In this document: positions 1 to 7,612 of the stretch, one piece after another | How positions within the stretch are numbered: the stretch's first letter is position 1 | How the letters are laid out: the number at the start of each line of letters is the position of its first letter | Assembly: GCA_003152595.1 (NCBI GenBank) | Contig: PMAM01000382.1 | Location: 2,695-23,394 of the forward strand | Origin: Acidobacterium sp. | GTDB taxonomy: Bacteria; Acidobacteriota; Terriglobia; Terriglobales; Acidobacteriaceae | Length of the DNA: 20,700 bases | Reading direction: 5' to 3' | Notes under the pieces: model-generated | The model's input: only the letters and a program-made list of their open reading frames with translations | Databases searched by the model: none | Told to the model about the DNA's origin: nothing | Made by a program: the position numbers and the translations under genes

Positions 1-141
1 CCCTCAGCCTCCGCCCGCCTTCGCCATCAGCTGCGTGCTAAGCCCTCAACCTCGGCACGATCACTGGCCCTCCCGGGAGCGAACCTCCTGGGTTCCAGAG
101 GCAGATCGTCAAAACCAGCATGTGCTTGTTACGCCAGTCAC

Positions 142-160
142 GGTCGGCCGCGGGCCGACC
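142..160 (-). terminator. GC-rich hairpin just after gmhA stop
   Basis: A perfect inverted repeat with 8-bp arms (GGTCGGCC / GGCCGACC) around a 3-nt GCG loop lies 17 nt beyond the gmhA stop codon. The position suits a transcription end for the minus-strand gene. No T-tract follows on the minus strand, so it is not a canonical intrinsic terminator. It could instead be a Rho-associated or mRNA-stabilising stem. The rest of 1-176 shows no supportable gene. Confidence 0.3.
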
Positions 161-176
161 CGGTGCAGTTTCTGAA

Positions 177-791
177 TCATCGCCGGGTGAGTTCCTCTTT
201 TGCCGCCACGCTGTTGCAGACCGACAGCTCAATCCAGTCGCAAAGCATGTGCCCGCAAAGAATATGGCCTTCCTGGATGCGGGCCGTGTCTCGGGACGGA
301 ATCGAGAGCACTGCATCGGCTACGCCCGCCATCGCTCCGCCGCCCTCGCCCGTAAACGCCACCGTAAAGGCGCCCATTCTGCGGCCGGCGTCCAGGGCCA
401 GGCATACGTTTTGACTGTTGCCCGAAGTTGAGATGCCGACCAGAACATCTCCCGGAGCGCAGTGCGCCTCGACCTGCCGGCTGAAGATCTTCTCGTAACC
501 GTAATCGTTACCAATCGAAGTAAGAACAGAGGTGTCGGTCGTTAGCGCGATCGATGACAGCCCCGGCCGCTCTCGCCGGAAACGTCCCACCAGCTCGGCC
601 GCCAGATGCTGCGAATCAGCCGCGCTCCCGCCATTGCCGCACCACAGTACTTTGTTCCCCGCATGAACGGCGCGCGTCATCTCCGTCGCGATTTGCTCGA
701 GAACCGGCCACTGAGCGCGCAGTTTCTCGATTACGGTCAGATGCTCCTCAAACGCGCGGTCAAATAATGTCGGATTCACAGGCATCGACAT
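177..791 (-). CDS. gmhA: Phosphoheptose isomerase GmhA (SIS domain)
   Basis: Converts sedoheptulose 7-phosphate to D-glycero-D-manno-heptose 7-phosphate, the first cytosolic step toward the nucleotide-activated heptose of LPS core. With the ATG at 791 the protein is 204 aa, the usual GmhA size. Seen in sequence: the SIS signature CGNGGSAADSQHLAAE at residues 51-66, the ISTSGNS phosphosugar loop near 120-126, and RIQEGHILCGH near 171-181. H62, E66, Q173 and H181 align with the metal and catalytic residues known in E. coli GmhA. The frame stays open to an ATG at 848, but that codon lies inside a -10-like TATGAT (844-849), so 791 (or 785) is the better start. No strong Shine-Dalgarno is visible. 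It is transcribed away from the polysaccharide genes. The GT9 heptosyltransferases in the same locus support a core-heptose role. Confidence 0.93.
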   Translation of the reverse strand: MSMPVNPTLFDRAFEEHLTVIEKLRAQWPVLEQIATEMTRAVHAGNKVLWCGNGGSAADSQHLAAELVGRFRRERPGLSSIALTTDTSVLTSIGNDYGYEKIFSRQVEAHCAPGDVLVGISTSGNSQNVCLALDAGRRMGAFTVAFTGEGGGAMAGVADAVLSIPSRDTARIQEGHILCGHMLCDWIELSVCNSVAAKEELTRR

Positions 792-1161
792 AGCAGCTTC
801 GTGGAAGGAGGGCGGCCCGGCACGACATCCCCCGTCCCTGATAATCATATCGTTACACGGCCGACCGACGGCGCGTGCTTCGGACAGCGCCGGCTCAGCG
901 AGTGTCGGTCTTAGACGATCTGGTGCAATTCTAAGCTGCCCTCCGCGTCACAACCAGTGGCCCTGTCCCGAAGCCGAAAACCGGAGTATCCGCCTGAAAA
1001 CGCATTGGATCGAACCCGGGACACGACCGGTCGCCATGGGGCGCTTTCTCCCGATTCGGCATTAACTACGGGATTCCTGTGCACCCCTTGCTGTCTGCCG
1101 GGACCTCAGACACGATAAAATTCCAGTCAGCACGCTTTCTCTATCCAGAAGACGAACAGGA
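792..1161. other. Divergent intergenic region, gmhA / GDP-mannose 3,5-epimerase
   Basis: About 370 bp between two divergent genes with no credible ORF. It must carry the control regions of both. On the plus strand an A/T patch, GATAAAATT at 1114-1122, is the best -10 candidate for the epimerase gene, but no good -35 sits at 16-18 bp. A T-loop-like stretch near 1009-1020 is not part of a tRNA. Confidence 0.5.
844..849 (-). promoter_or_regulatory. -10-like element for gmhA
   Basis: The minus strand reads TATGAT, a 5/6 match to the sigma-70 -10 consensus. It would start transcription about 45 nt before the gmhA ATG at 791. The -35 region 17 nt upstream is poor. Its main use is to argue against translation from the ATG at 848. 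Sequence match only. Confidence 0.3.
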
Positions 1162-2157
1162 ATGACCCAAATGAAGAGAATCCTCGTCAACGGCGCCGGG
1201 GGGTTCATTGGCGGCCATATGGTCACACGGTTGAAGTCCGAAGGCCATTGGGTCCGCGGCGTGGATCTTAAACATCACGAATTCTGCCCCTCGCCGGCCG
1301 ACGAGTTCATCGTCGGAGATCTCTCCGATCAGCGCGTCATGGCGGATGTCATCGACGGCATCGACGAGGTCTATCAGTTTGCCGCCGACATGGGGGGCGC
1401 GGGATATATTTTCACCGGCGAGCACGATGCCGACGTCATGCACAACTCGGCAAGCATCAATCTCAACACGCTCCACTTCGGCGTGAAGGCCGGCGTGAAG
1501 AAGTTTTTCTATTCCTCCTCCGCGTGCATGTATCCGGAATATAACCAGACCGATCCGCAGAACCCAAAGTGTTCCGAAGAGTCCGCCTACCCGGCAGCCC
1601 CTGACAGCGAGTATGGATGGGAGAAGCTCTTCAGTGAGCGCCTCTACCTCTCCTGCATGCGGAATTATGGAGCTCAGGTACGCATCGCCCGCTTCCACAA
1701 TATCTTTGGCCCGGAAGGCACCTGGACGGGAGGCAAGGAGAAGGCGCCCGCCGCTCTTTGCCGCAAGATCGCTCAGGCCCCCGATCGCGGAGAAATCGAA
1801 ATCTGGGGCGATGGCCTGCAGACCCGCTCATTCCTGTATATCGACGAGTGCATCGAGGGCGTTCGCCGCCTCGTGGAGTCTGATTTCACCGGACCGGTCA
1901 ACATCGGTTCCGAAGAGATGGTCACGATCAATCACCTCGCAGAGATGATCATGGAGATCGCGGGGAAAAAGCTCTCGATCAGGCACATTCCCGGCCCTCT
2001 CGGCGTTCGCGGCCGCAACTCGGATAATCGCCTGATCTCTGAAAAGCTAGGCTGGAAGCCCTCGCGCCCACTTGCCGAAGGACTTCGGAAAACCTACGAC
2101 TGGATTCAAAAAAGAGTGGAGGCATCCAGGGAAGCCGAGCTTGCCACCAGGGCATAA
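1162..2157 (+). CDS. GDP-mannose 3,5-epimerase-like enzyme (extended SDR)
   Basis: 331 aa cytosolic NAD-dependent sugar-nucleotide epimerase, predicted to convert GDP-D-mannose to GDP-L-galactose and/or GDP-L-gulose. Seen: a Rossmann GAGGFIG loop (11-17), FAADMGG (73-79), the active-site SSSACMYPE (118-126) with C122, YGWEK (151-155) with Y151 and K155, RFHNIFGP (177-184), GGKEKAPAA (190-198) with K194, WGDGLQTRSF (215-224) and GVRGRNSDN (281-289). These match plant GME closely, including its catalytic Cys, Tyr and two Lys. The ATG at 1171 is an alternative start: AGGA at 1158-1161 is 9 nt before it but abuts the ATG at 1162. It is the first plus-strand gene of the cluster, 303 bp before the flippase. 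The family call is strong; the exact product is inferred. Confidence 0.88.
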   Translation: MTQMKRILVNGAGGFIGGHMVTRLKSEGHWVRGVDLKHHEFCPSPADEFIVGDLSDQRVMADVIDGIDEVYQFAADMGGAGYIFTGEHDADVMHNSASINLNTLHFGVKAGVKKFFYSSSACMYPEYNQTDPQNPKCSEESAYPAAPDSEYGWEKLFSERLYLSCMRNYGAQVRIARFHNIFGPEGTWTGGKEKAPAALCRKIAQAPDRGEIEIWGDGLQTRSFLYIDECIEGVRRLVESDFTGPVNIGSEEMVTINHLAEMIMEIAGKKLSIRHIPGPLGVRGRNSDNRLISEKLGWKPSRPLAEGLRKTYDWIQKRVEASREAELATRA

Positions 2158-2460
2158 ACCCTGCCGTTGCGCGATTGCCCTGGCGTTCAGCTTCGTGGCG
2201 CTGAATCCCTCGATTATGGGCAAAGTCTTCACTTTCCCGCCCCGGATCGAACCTCCGGCAGCGCCACGACCGCCGCTTCGCGGCAACCTCCGCCTTCACG
2301 ATTTTGATGTTCCGCACCTGATTCCTCCGCCCGGGAGGACGCGCGGTTCACCGGGACCAGGTTCCGGATTGCTCCTTTGCTATTCTGATCTCAGCTTTCC
2401 CGCGACAATCCCGAGACGCAGCATTCGCCCCACCTCTCCTGGGCTGCTCTCCGGCCCAGG
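2158..2460. other. Intergenic region upstream of flippase
   Basis: 303 bp without a credible gene. It holds a weak hairpin (TTCAGC / GCTGAA, about 2188-2207), a short GCCGC-TTC-GCGGC stem, a poor -10-like TATTCT at 2380-2385, and a 7-bp inverted repeat abutting the flippase start codon (listed separately). No rho-independent terminator with a T-tract is visible after the epimerase gene. Confidence 0.45.
2438..2460 (+). repeat. Inverted repeat abutting the wzx start codon
   Basis: CCTGGGC (2438-2444) and GCCCAGG (2454-2460) form a perfect 7-bp stem with a 9-nt loop. The right arm ends directly at the ATG at 2461 and contains the only AGG near it, so the ribosome site would be paired in the mRNA. 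Whether this controls translation is inference. Confidence 0.4.
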
Positions 2461-3966
2461 ATGCATTCCGTGAAGCGCCTCGGATTCACCGTCGTCAAGA
2501 ATGCACTCGCCAACATTGTCCGCGGCGGCGCATCGGCTATTGTCGCGATCGCGCTGCCGCATTTCCTCACCCACGCCCTCAGCGTGGACCGGTTTGCCGC
2601 GTGGGTCCTGATGCTGCAGATCGCGGCCTGCTCCAACTACCTCGACTTCGGAATTCAGACGGCGATCGCCCGCTTTGTGGCCCAGGCGATGGAGAGGGGC
2701 GATGACGAGCGGCGCGACCGGATTGTCAGCACCGCGCTGGCCTTTCTCATCCTGGCTGCTGCCCTCGCGCTCCTCATCTCCGCGCTGGTGGTCTGGATCA
2801 TCCCGCACCTGTTCCACGGCGCGCCCCTCCATCTGATTGGCGAGTTGCGCGGCGGTGTCATGGTGCTGTCTGCCGGCGCGGCCATACTTCTGCCACTCTC
2901 GACCTTCACCGGAATTCTGGTCGGGCTTCACCGCAATGAGTATCCTGCGCTGGCCATCGGGACAACTCGCCTGCTGGGAGCCGGGGCCGTGCTGATGGCC
3001 ATCCACTTCACCAGCTCGCTGGTCGTGCTGGCCTGCTGCATCGCCGGATTCAATCTGCTCGGCGGCCTGGTGCAGTACCTGTTTTGCAGCCGCCTGCTGC
3101 CCGGCATGCGCATTCGCCCGGCGTTCGTCACTCGGGCCATGGCTGGCGAGTTACTGCATTACTGCATCGGGCTCACCGCTTTCAGCTTCGGCATGCTGCT
3201 CGTGGGCGGGCTCGACCTCACCGTGGTCGGCTACTTCTCCTTCGGTAATACGGGCTACTACGCTATTGCGTCGACGGCCATCGCGTTTATGGTCGGCATC
3301 GGCGGGTCCGTCTACTCCGCTCTTATGACGCCGCTGGCGGTGCTGCAGGAGCGCGGTGACCATGAGCGGATCCGGAACCTCATCCTCAGCAGTACAAGGC
3401 TGGGCAGTTACGCCAGCCTCGCGCTGATTGCGCTGGTGCTGCTGGCCGGCAGGCCCATGCTTACCTTCTGGGTGGGCCCGGTGTATGCGCAGCATGCGCT
3501 TCCTGTTCTCGAGGTCCTGCTCTGGGCGCAGGCGCTTCGCCTCACCGGCAGCGCCTACTCGGTCGCCCTGGTCGCCACCGCGCAGCAGAACTACGGAATT
3601 GGAGCGGCGCTCGCGGAGGGGCTTACCAATCTCGCCGCCAGCGTCCTGGGGGCACACTTCCTCGGCCCCATCGGCGTGGCATGGGGCACCCTGGCAGGCG
3701 CGTTTTGCGGCGTGCTCTGGGTGTTGCTGCACGTGATGACAAGGGTCAGGGAAATACCAGTGGATCGGCTCGCCTTTATGCGCGAGGCTTTTTTTCGGCC
3801 CACCTTCTGCCTGCTTCCCATTCTGGGCTACGCAGTTCTGCGGTCGCGACCGCATCTCTCGCTGGCGGAGGCGGGCGCGACCGGTTCGGCTGTGTTGTTA
3901 ACAGCTCTGCTGCTGTTCCGCTTCGGACAGATCCCCCGCTTCTCCATCACCCGGGCCGCTCGCTGA
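2461..3966 (+). CDS. wzx: Wzx-type polysaccharide flippase (MOP superfamily)
   Basis: 501 aa integral inner-membrane protein predicted to move undecaprenyl-pyrophosphate-linked repeat units to the periplasmic face. The sequence is almost continuously hydrophobic with about 12 or more membrane spans. Visible segments include residues 22-40, 90-115, 130-155, 168-210, 235-290 and 318-340, separated by short basic loops such as RGDDERRDR (79-87). The N-terminal helix with a charged Arg, followed by an FAAWVL...YLDFGIQTA region, is typical of O-antigen and teichuronic-acid exporters. Length fits the family. The start is uncertain: ATG 2461 has AGG directly against it, while an in-frame GTG at 2470 would place that AGG 9 nt upstream. 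The gene lies between sugar-nucleotide enzymes, as expected for wzx. Substrate cannot be read from sequence. Confidence 0.85.
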   Translation: MHSVKRLGFTVVKNALANIVRGGASAIVAIALPHFLTHALSVDRFAAWVLMLQIAACSNYLDFGIQTAIARFVAQAMERGDDERRDRIVSTALAFLILAAALALLISALVVWIIPHLFHGAPLHLIGELRGGVMVLSAGAAILLPLSTFTGILVGLHRNEYPALAIGTTRLLGAGAVLMAIHFTSSLVVLACCIAGFNLLGGLVQYLFCSRLLPGMRIRPAFVTRAMAGELLHYCIGLTAFSFGMLLVGGLDLTVVGYFSFGNTGYYAIASTAIAFMVGIGGSVYSALMTPLAVLQERGDHERIRNLILSSTRLGSYASLALIALVLLAGRPMLTFWVGPVYAQHALPVLEVLLWAQALRLTGSAYSVALVATAQQNYGIGAALAEGLTNLAASVLGAHFLGPIGVAWGTLAGAFCGVLWVLLHVMTRVREIPVDRLAFMREAFFRPTFCLLPILGYAVLRSRPHLSLAEAGATGSAVLLTALLLFRFGQIPRFSITRAAR

Positions 3967-4007
3967 AACGGGAGACTTACGTCGTGGTATTGTGGCCCTG
4001 AAAGCCC

Positions 4008-5135
4008 ATGAACATCCTGATTACGGGCGGCGCTGGATTCATCGGCACTCATCTCAGCCGGCAACTGCTCGGCCGCGGCCATCGCATCACCGTCCTCGAT
4101 AATTTTCTCCCCCAGGTGCACGGGGGAAAGCAGCAGCTCGCGGCCGAACTCGCGCCGCACGTCCGCCTTGTGCCCGGCGACGTTGCAGATGAGACCGCCA
4201 TGCGCGCCGCGCTGGATGACGTGGAATGTGTCGTCCACCTGGCGGCCGAGACCGGCACCGGCCAGTCCATGTATCAGGTCACTCGCTACGGCCACACCAA
4301 TCTCATGGGTACCAGCGTGCTCTTCGATCTGCTGGTCGGGGGAGCGGCGGGCAAGCTCGAGCGCATCGTCGTGGCATCCTCCCGCGCCATCTATGGTGAA
4401 GGAGCCTACCACTGCGAAAAGCATGGGCCAGTGTATCCGCCATCTCGCAGCACGGCGGAAAAGGAGCGCAGCTTGTTCGACCCGCTTTGCCCGGTCTGCC
4501 GCGGCACCTGTGTTTCGGTGCCCACCCCGGAGTCAGCTCCGCTGAGCCCATCTTCCTGGTATGGGCTGACCAAGCAGGTGCAGGAGCAGATGACGCTGAT
4601 GTTCGCACAGGTGCTGGGGGTTTCCGCCGTTGCCCTGCGGTACCAGAACGTCTACGGACCGGGACAGTCGCTGAGCAATCCATATACCGGTATCCTCGCC
4701 GTGTTTTCCAGTCTGGCCCGCGAAGGAAAGCCCATCCGGATCTTCGAGGATGGGAAGGAGAGCCGCGACTTCGTCTTCATCGACGATGTGGTGCAGGCCA
4801 CCGGCGCGGCGATCGAGTCGCCGCTGGCCGGCTGCCACTCCGTCAACGTCGGCTCCGGACAGCGGACGACGGTGCTCCAGGTCGCCGAGGGCATCAACGC
4901 GTTCTACGGCGGACTGTCCAGCATCGCAGTCACCGGGGCCTTTCGCGAGGGCGACATCCGGCATGGTCTCGCCGACCTGACCCAGGCTTCGCGGCTTCTC
5001 AGCTATAAACCCCAATGGCAATTTGCCGACGGACTGGCGCGCTTTCTCGCGTGGGCGTCGGACTGGAGCCCGTCCGACACCGGCTACGAGGGTTCGCTGG
5101 CCGAAATGCGGGAAAGAGGCCTGCTGCGCGGCTGA
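4008..5135 (+). CDS. Nucleotide-sugar 4-epimerase, WbiB/Tle-like extended SDR
   Basis: 375 aa cytosolic NAD-dependent epimerase. Seen: TGGAGFIG (6-13), the HLAAETGTGQSMYQ region (77-90), SSRAIYGEG (124-132), YGLTK with Y185 and K189, RYQNVYGPGQSLSNPYTG, and FEDGKESRDFVFIDDV. The QVHGG, GQSMY, VPTPE and SNPYTG blocks resemble dTDP-L-rhamnose 4-epimerases of the Burkholderia WbiB/Tle group, so dTDP-L-rhamnose to dTDP-6-deoxy-L-talose is a plausible reaction. That is inference, and no dTDP-rhamnose genes lie in the window. Unusual for an SDR is a cysteine cluster before the catalytic Tyr: C136, then CPVCRGTC with C161, C164 and C168, which looks like a metal knuckle. It begins 41 bp after wzx and may be cotranscribed. 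No strong Shine-Dalgarno precedes the ATG. Confidence 0.82.
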   Translation: MNILITGGAGFIGTHLSRQLLGRGHRITVLDNFLPQVHGGKQQLAAELAPHVRLVPGDVADETAMRAALDDVECVVHLAAETGTGQSMYQVTRYGHTNLMGTSVLFDLLVGGAAGKLERIVVASSRAIYGEGAYHCEKHGPVYPPSRSTAEKERSLFDPLCPVCRGTCVSVPTPESAPLSPSSWYGLTKQVQEQMTLMFAQVLGVSAVALRYQNVYGPGQSLSNPYTGILAVFSSLAREGKPIRIFEDGKESRDFVFIDDVVQATGAAIESPLAGCHSVNVGSGQRTTVLQVAEGINAFYGGLSSIAVTGAFREGDIRHGLADLTQASRLLSYKPQWQFADGLARFLAWASDWSPSDTGYEGSLAEMRERGLLRG

Positions 5136-5174
5136 GGGCCGGTCCAGCTCCGTCGGCCGCCCATTTCCCCAAGC

Positions 5175-5180
5175 TATACT
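5175..5180 (+). promoter_or_regulatory. -10-like TATACT upstream of the Wzy-like gene
   Basis: TATACT is a 5/6 match to the -10 consensus in the 114-bp gap between the 4-epimerase and the Wzy-like gene, about 70 nt before its ATG. The -35 region is weak. It may provide internal transcription within the cluster. Confidence 0.22.
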
Positions 5181-5249
5181 GGACCGAAGGATCAGCGTTA
5201 CGCGTGTGCCTTCTCAGTGTGGGCGCCATGACTGCGGGCAATATCCGGT

Positions 5250-6656
5250 ATGTCGATTACTCCGATTGGATGGGTGCTCATTCCCCTGGGGCTGGTTCTG
5301 TTTGTCCTTCGCCCCCGGTGGCTCTATGCCCTGACCATCTTCTTCGTTCCTTTTTCGGCCACTGCAGTGATCAATCGCGGATCCGGTGATTCTGCATCCG
5401 GGTTCTCTCCCTATCTTTTCTTCGGCTTTCTGATGTTGCTGAGCGAGTGCGTTGCTCTTGTCCTGCGTTTCAGAATCCGCTTTGCCCGCCCGCTGCACAA
5501 ACCGCTTTATCTCCTTATAGGGTTCGTCTCGGTATGCCTGTTTTCTCTCGTCATGCCCATGCTCATCGGCGGACGCCTGCAAATTATGGACCGGCCGAGC
5601 ATCGACTACGGTCTGGTTCCGCTCCAGTACAGCCTGCAGACCGTCAACCACGCTCTGAGTCTGATTTTTGATGCCCTCGTGGCCGCCGTGATCGCTCATC
5701 GCTCTCTCGAGGTAAAGCAGTTCTATTCGACGGTCCGGATCTATCTCGTCTCCGGTATCTTTGTCTGCCTGTGGGGCTGGTTACAGTTCGGGTGTTACCT
5801 GGCGGGCATCCCCTATCCGGCGGCGGTCTTCAATAACAATGCATCCCCCTATGCGCTTGGCTATGAATCGGTGCTCGATTCCCTTGGCATCGTCCGCGTC
5901 TCCTCGGTGGCCCTCGAGCCAAGCTTCCTGTCGCGAGTGCTGGTCGGCATGCTGGCCATCTGCGTGGTCGCAATCTACCGCAAAACTTCCATCTTCAGCA
6001 GGCGTTTCGATTACATTGTTCTCGCGCTGGTCGGCTCAACCATTGCCATCACCACCGCCTCGACCGGATATGTGGGCATCGCCATGCTGCTCGTGCTGCT
6101 GCCCTTTCTGCCCTCTGAGCACAGCCGTTCCAAATTCGCTCTCGTCGCCTCCGTGTTCGCGGTCCTTGGCGCCCTCGTCGCCGTCTACTTCACCATTCCC
6201 GCCGTCGCCGATCTGCTTAACTCGCAACTCTTCAATAAAGCCGATGCCGCCTCCGTATTGGAGCGCGCGGTCGTCATCTCCAACGACTTCCAGTATTTTC
6301 TGAGCTATCCAATTCTCGGCATCGGCTGGGATTGCGCTCCGACCCACGACGTCATCGTGGGACTTCTCGCTAACTGCGGCCTATGCGGCCTCGCTGCTTT
6401 CGGCCTGCTCATCGGGGGCGTGATGTTCGCTCTTCGCAAGTCCTCCGCCCTGACGGTGGCCGGAGTGCGGGGCGGCAGCCCTCCCGCGCTGATGCTCCTC
6501 ACTCTGACCATTACCTGCGGTGTCTACATCATCAGCGGGGGAATCGAGGTGCCCGACTTCTGGATGATTCTCGCCCTATCCATCGCAGCCGTCGGTATCG
6601 GCTACAACCTCAGGCAGCAGGCCGCCGGTGGCACGGGGCTAATGCTCGAGCGCTGA
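5250..6656 (+). CDS. O-antigen polymerase/ligase-type membrane protein (Wzy/WaaL-like)
   Basis: 468 aa polytopic inner-membrane protein predicted to join lipid-linked repeat units (Wzy) or ligate the polymer to lipid A-core (WaaL) in the periplasm. Hydrophobic segments occupy about residues 5-40, 55-75, 85-108, 135-150, 163-188, 230-245, 255-290, 297-318, 370-395 and 410-450. A periplasmic-loop motif RVSSVALEPSFLSR (216-229) and a later FLSYPILGIGWDCAPTHD (350-367) with H366 match the R-x(n)-EPS and PxxGxG...H patterns of the Wzy_C/O-antigen ligase superfamily. Sequence alone rarely separates Wzy from WaaL. Wzx and two glycosyltransferases next door favour Wzy. The ATG at 5250 has no clear ribosome site. 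Its stop is 14 bp before the GT2 start. Confidence 0.78.
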   Translation: MSITPIGWVLIPLGLVLFVLRPRWLYALTIFFVPFSATAVINRGSGDSASGFSPYLFFGFLMLLSECVALVLRFRIRFARPLHKPLYLLIGFVSVCLFSLVMPMLIGGRLQIMDRPSIDYGLVPLQYSLQTVNHALSLIFDALVAAVIAHRSLEVKQFYSTVRIYLVSGIFVCLWGWLQFGCYLAGIPYPAAVFNNNASPYALGYESVLDSLGIVRVSSVALEPSFLSRVLVGMLAICVVAIYRKTSIFSRRFDYIVLALVGSTIAITTASTGYVGIAMLLVLLPFLPSEHSRSKFALVASVFAVLGALVAVYFTIPAVADLLNSQLFNKADAASVLERAVVISNDFQYFLSYPILGIGWDCAPTHDVIVGLLANCGLCGLAAFGLLIGGVMFALRKSSALTVAGVRGGSPPALMLLTLTITCGVYIISGGIEVPDFWMILALSIAAVGIGYNLRQQAAGGTGLMLER

Positions 6657-6670
6657 ACCGGATTGCTATC

Positions 6671-7609
6671 ATGAAGGAGAACCCAGCAGGAAATTGCGTG
6701 CCTATCATGACGGGAAAGGTCGGAGTCGTCACTGTGACCTATAACAGCGCGACGGTCCTGGAGGAGTTCCTCGATTCCCTGGCGTCTCAGACCCACTCGT
6801 CACTGGTGCTTTATGCCGTCGACAACGCCTCGATCGATGCAACCGCCGCCATGCTGCGGCAGCGCTCCGGCATCGCGATCGTCGTCATTCCCAATGAGCA
6901 GAACCTTGGAGTGGCAGAGGCCAACAATCAGGGAATCCGCGCCGCTCTGAAGGACGACTGCGAGTACGTGCTTCTGCTCAACAATGACACCGTTTTTCCC
7001 CGCGACATGATTGCCGAGTTGCTCTCGGGACTCGACAATTATCATTGCGACATGACAACCGCCCGGATGTATTACCACGATCATCCTGACAGAATCTGGT
7101 GTGCTGGCGGGCGGATCTCGCCCTGGCGCGGTTACGACGTGGTTCACGATGGCGCCGACCAGTCTGACCTTGGCCAGTTCGATACCGCCCGCGCCGTCAA
7201 TTACACCCCGACCTGCTGCCTCATGGCCCGGCGAAGTGTTTTCGAGGAGGTCGGGCTGATGGACGGCCGCTACTTCGTCTATATGGACGACGTGGATTTC
7301 CTCTATCGTTGCAGCAAACACGGCCTTTCCCTCTGGTACATTCCAGGCGCGCGGCTGTGGCACAAAGTGAGCTCCCTTACCCGCGGGGTCTCGAACTTCA
7401 CACTTCGTTACTGCACGCGGAACCGGGCGTATTTCTTCCGCAAGCACTTGCCTTATCCCCTGGCCCTGGGCCTGTATCTCGGCATCCAGCTGCGCTCTCT
7501 GCTGACCCTGGTACTGTTGCGCAACTCGTGGGCGAAATTCCTGGTTCGCTTCCGTGCTGCGCGCGAGGGCTGGCGGCTGGGTAACGAAGTTTCCCCTGCT
7601 GCCGGCTGA
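6671..7609 (+). CDS. GT2 glycosyltransferase (WbbL-like)
   Basis: 312 aa from ATG 6671. Predicted to add one sugar from a nucleotide donor onto the lipid-linked intermediate at the cytoplasmic face. Seen: VVTVTYNSATVLEEFLDSL (19-37), VDNASID (50-56), NLGVAEANNQG (78-88), the metal-binding LLLNNDT (101-107, a DxD equivalent), TPTCCLMARRSVFEEVG and YMDDVDFLYR (204-213) with the acidic catalytic motif, then the WHKVSS region. A hydrophobic stretch at about 262-284 may contact the membrane. An in-frame ATG at 6707 gives 300 aa and starts just before the first beta strand. The TATCAT overlapping 6671 could be a -10, which would favour 6707. It follows the Wzy-like gene by 14 bp and precedes the GT4 by 3 bp, so these are probably one transcript. 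The sugar added is unknown; rhamnosyltransferases are common in this group. Confidence 0.88.
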   Translation: MKENPAGNCVPIMTGKVGVVTVTYNSATVLEEFLDSLASQTHSSLVLYAVDNASIDATAAMLRQRSGIAIVVIPNEQNLGVAEANNQGIRAALKDDCEYVLLLNNDTVFPRDMIAELLSGLDNYHCDMTTARMYYHDHPDRIWCAGGRISPWRGYDVVHDGADQSDLGQFDTARAVNYTPTCCLMARRSVFEEVGLMDGRYFVYMDDVDFLYRCSKHGLSLWYIPGARLWHKVSSLTRGVSNFTLRYCTRNRAYFFRKHLPYPLALGLYLGIQLRSLLTLVLLRNSWAKFLVRFRAAREGWRLGNEVSPAAG

Positions 7610-7612
7610 ACC

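Noticed and set aside
38..316. 92-codon open frame on the minus strand overlapping the gmhA 3' end
   Set aside because: Most of it overlaps gmhA in another frame and no domain or start signal supports it.
1003..1025. T-loop-like GGATCGAACCC on the plus strand, suggesting a minus-strand tRNA
   Set aside because: The T-stem does not pair and no acceptor, anticodon or D-arm can be built around it.
2240..2262. Second T-loop-like stretch CCGGATCGAACCTCCGG
   Set aside because: A short palindromic stem exists, but it is out of register for a T-arm and no other tRNA arms are present.
3151..3855. 234-codon open frame on the minus strand inside wzx
   Set aside because: It is antisense to a membrane protein gene; the His- and Gln-rich composition is typical of a shadow frame.
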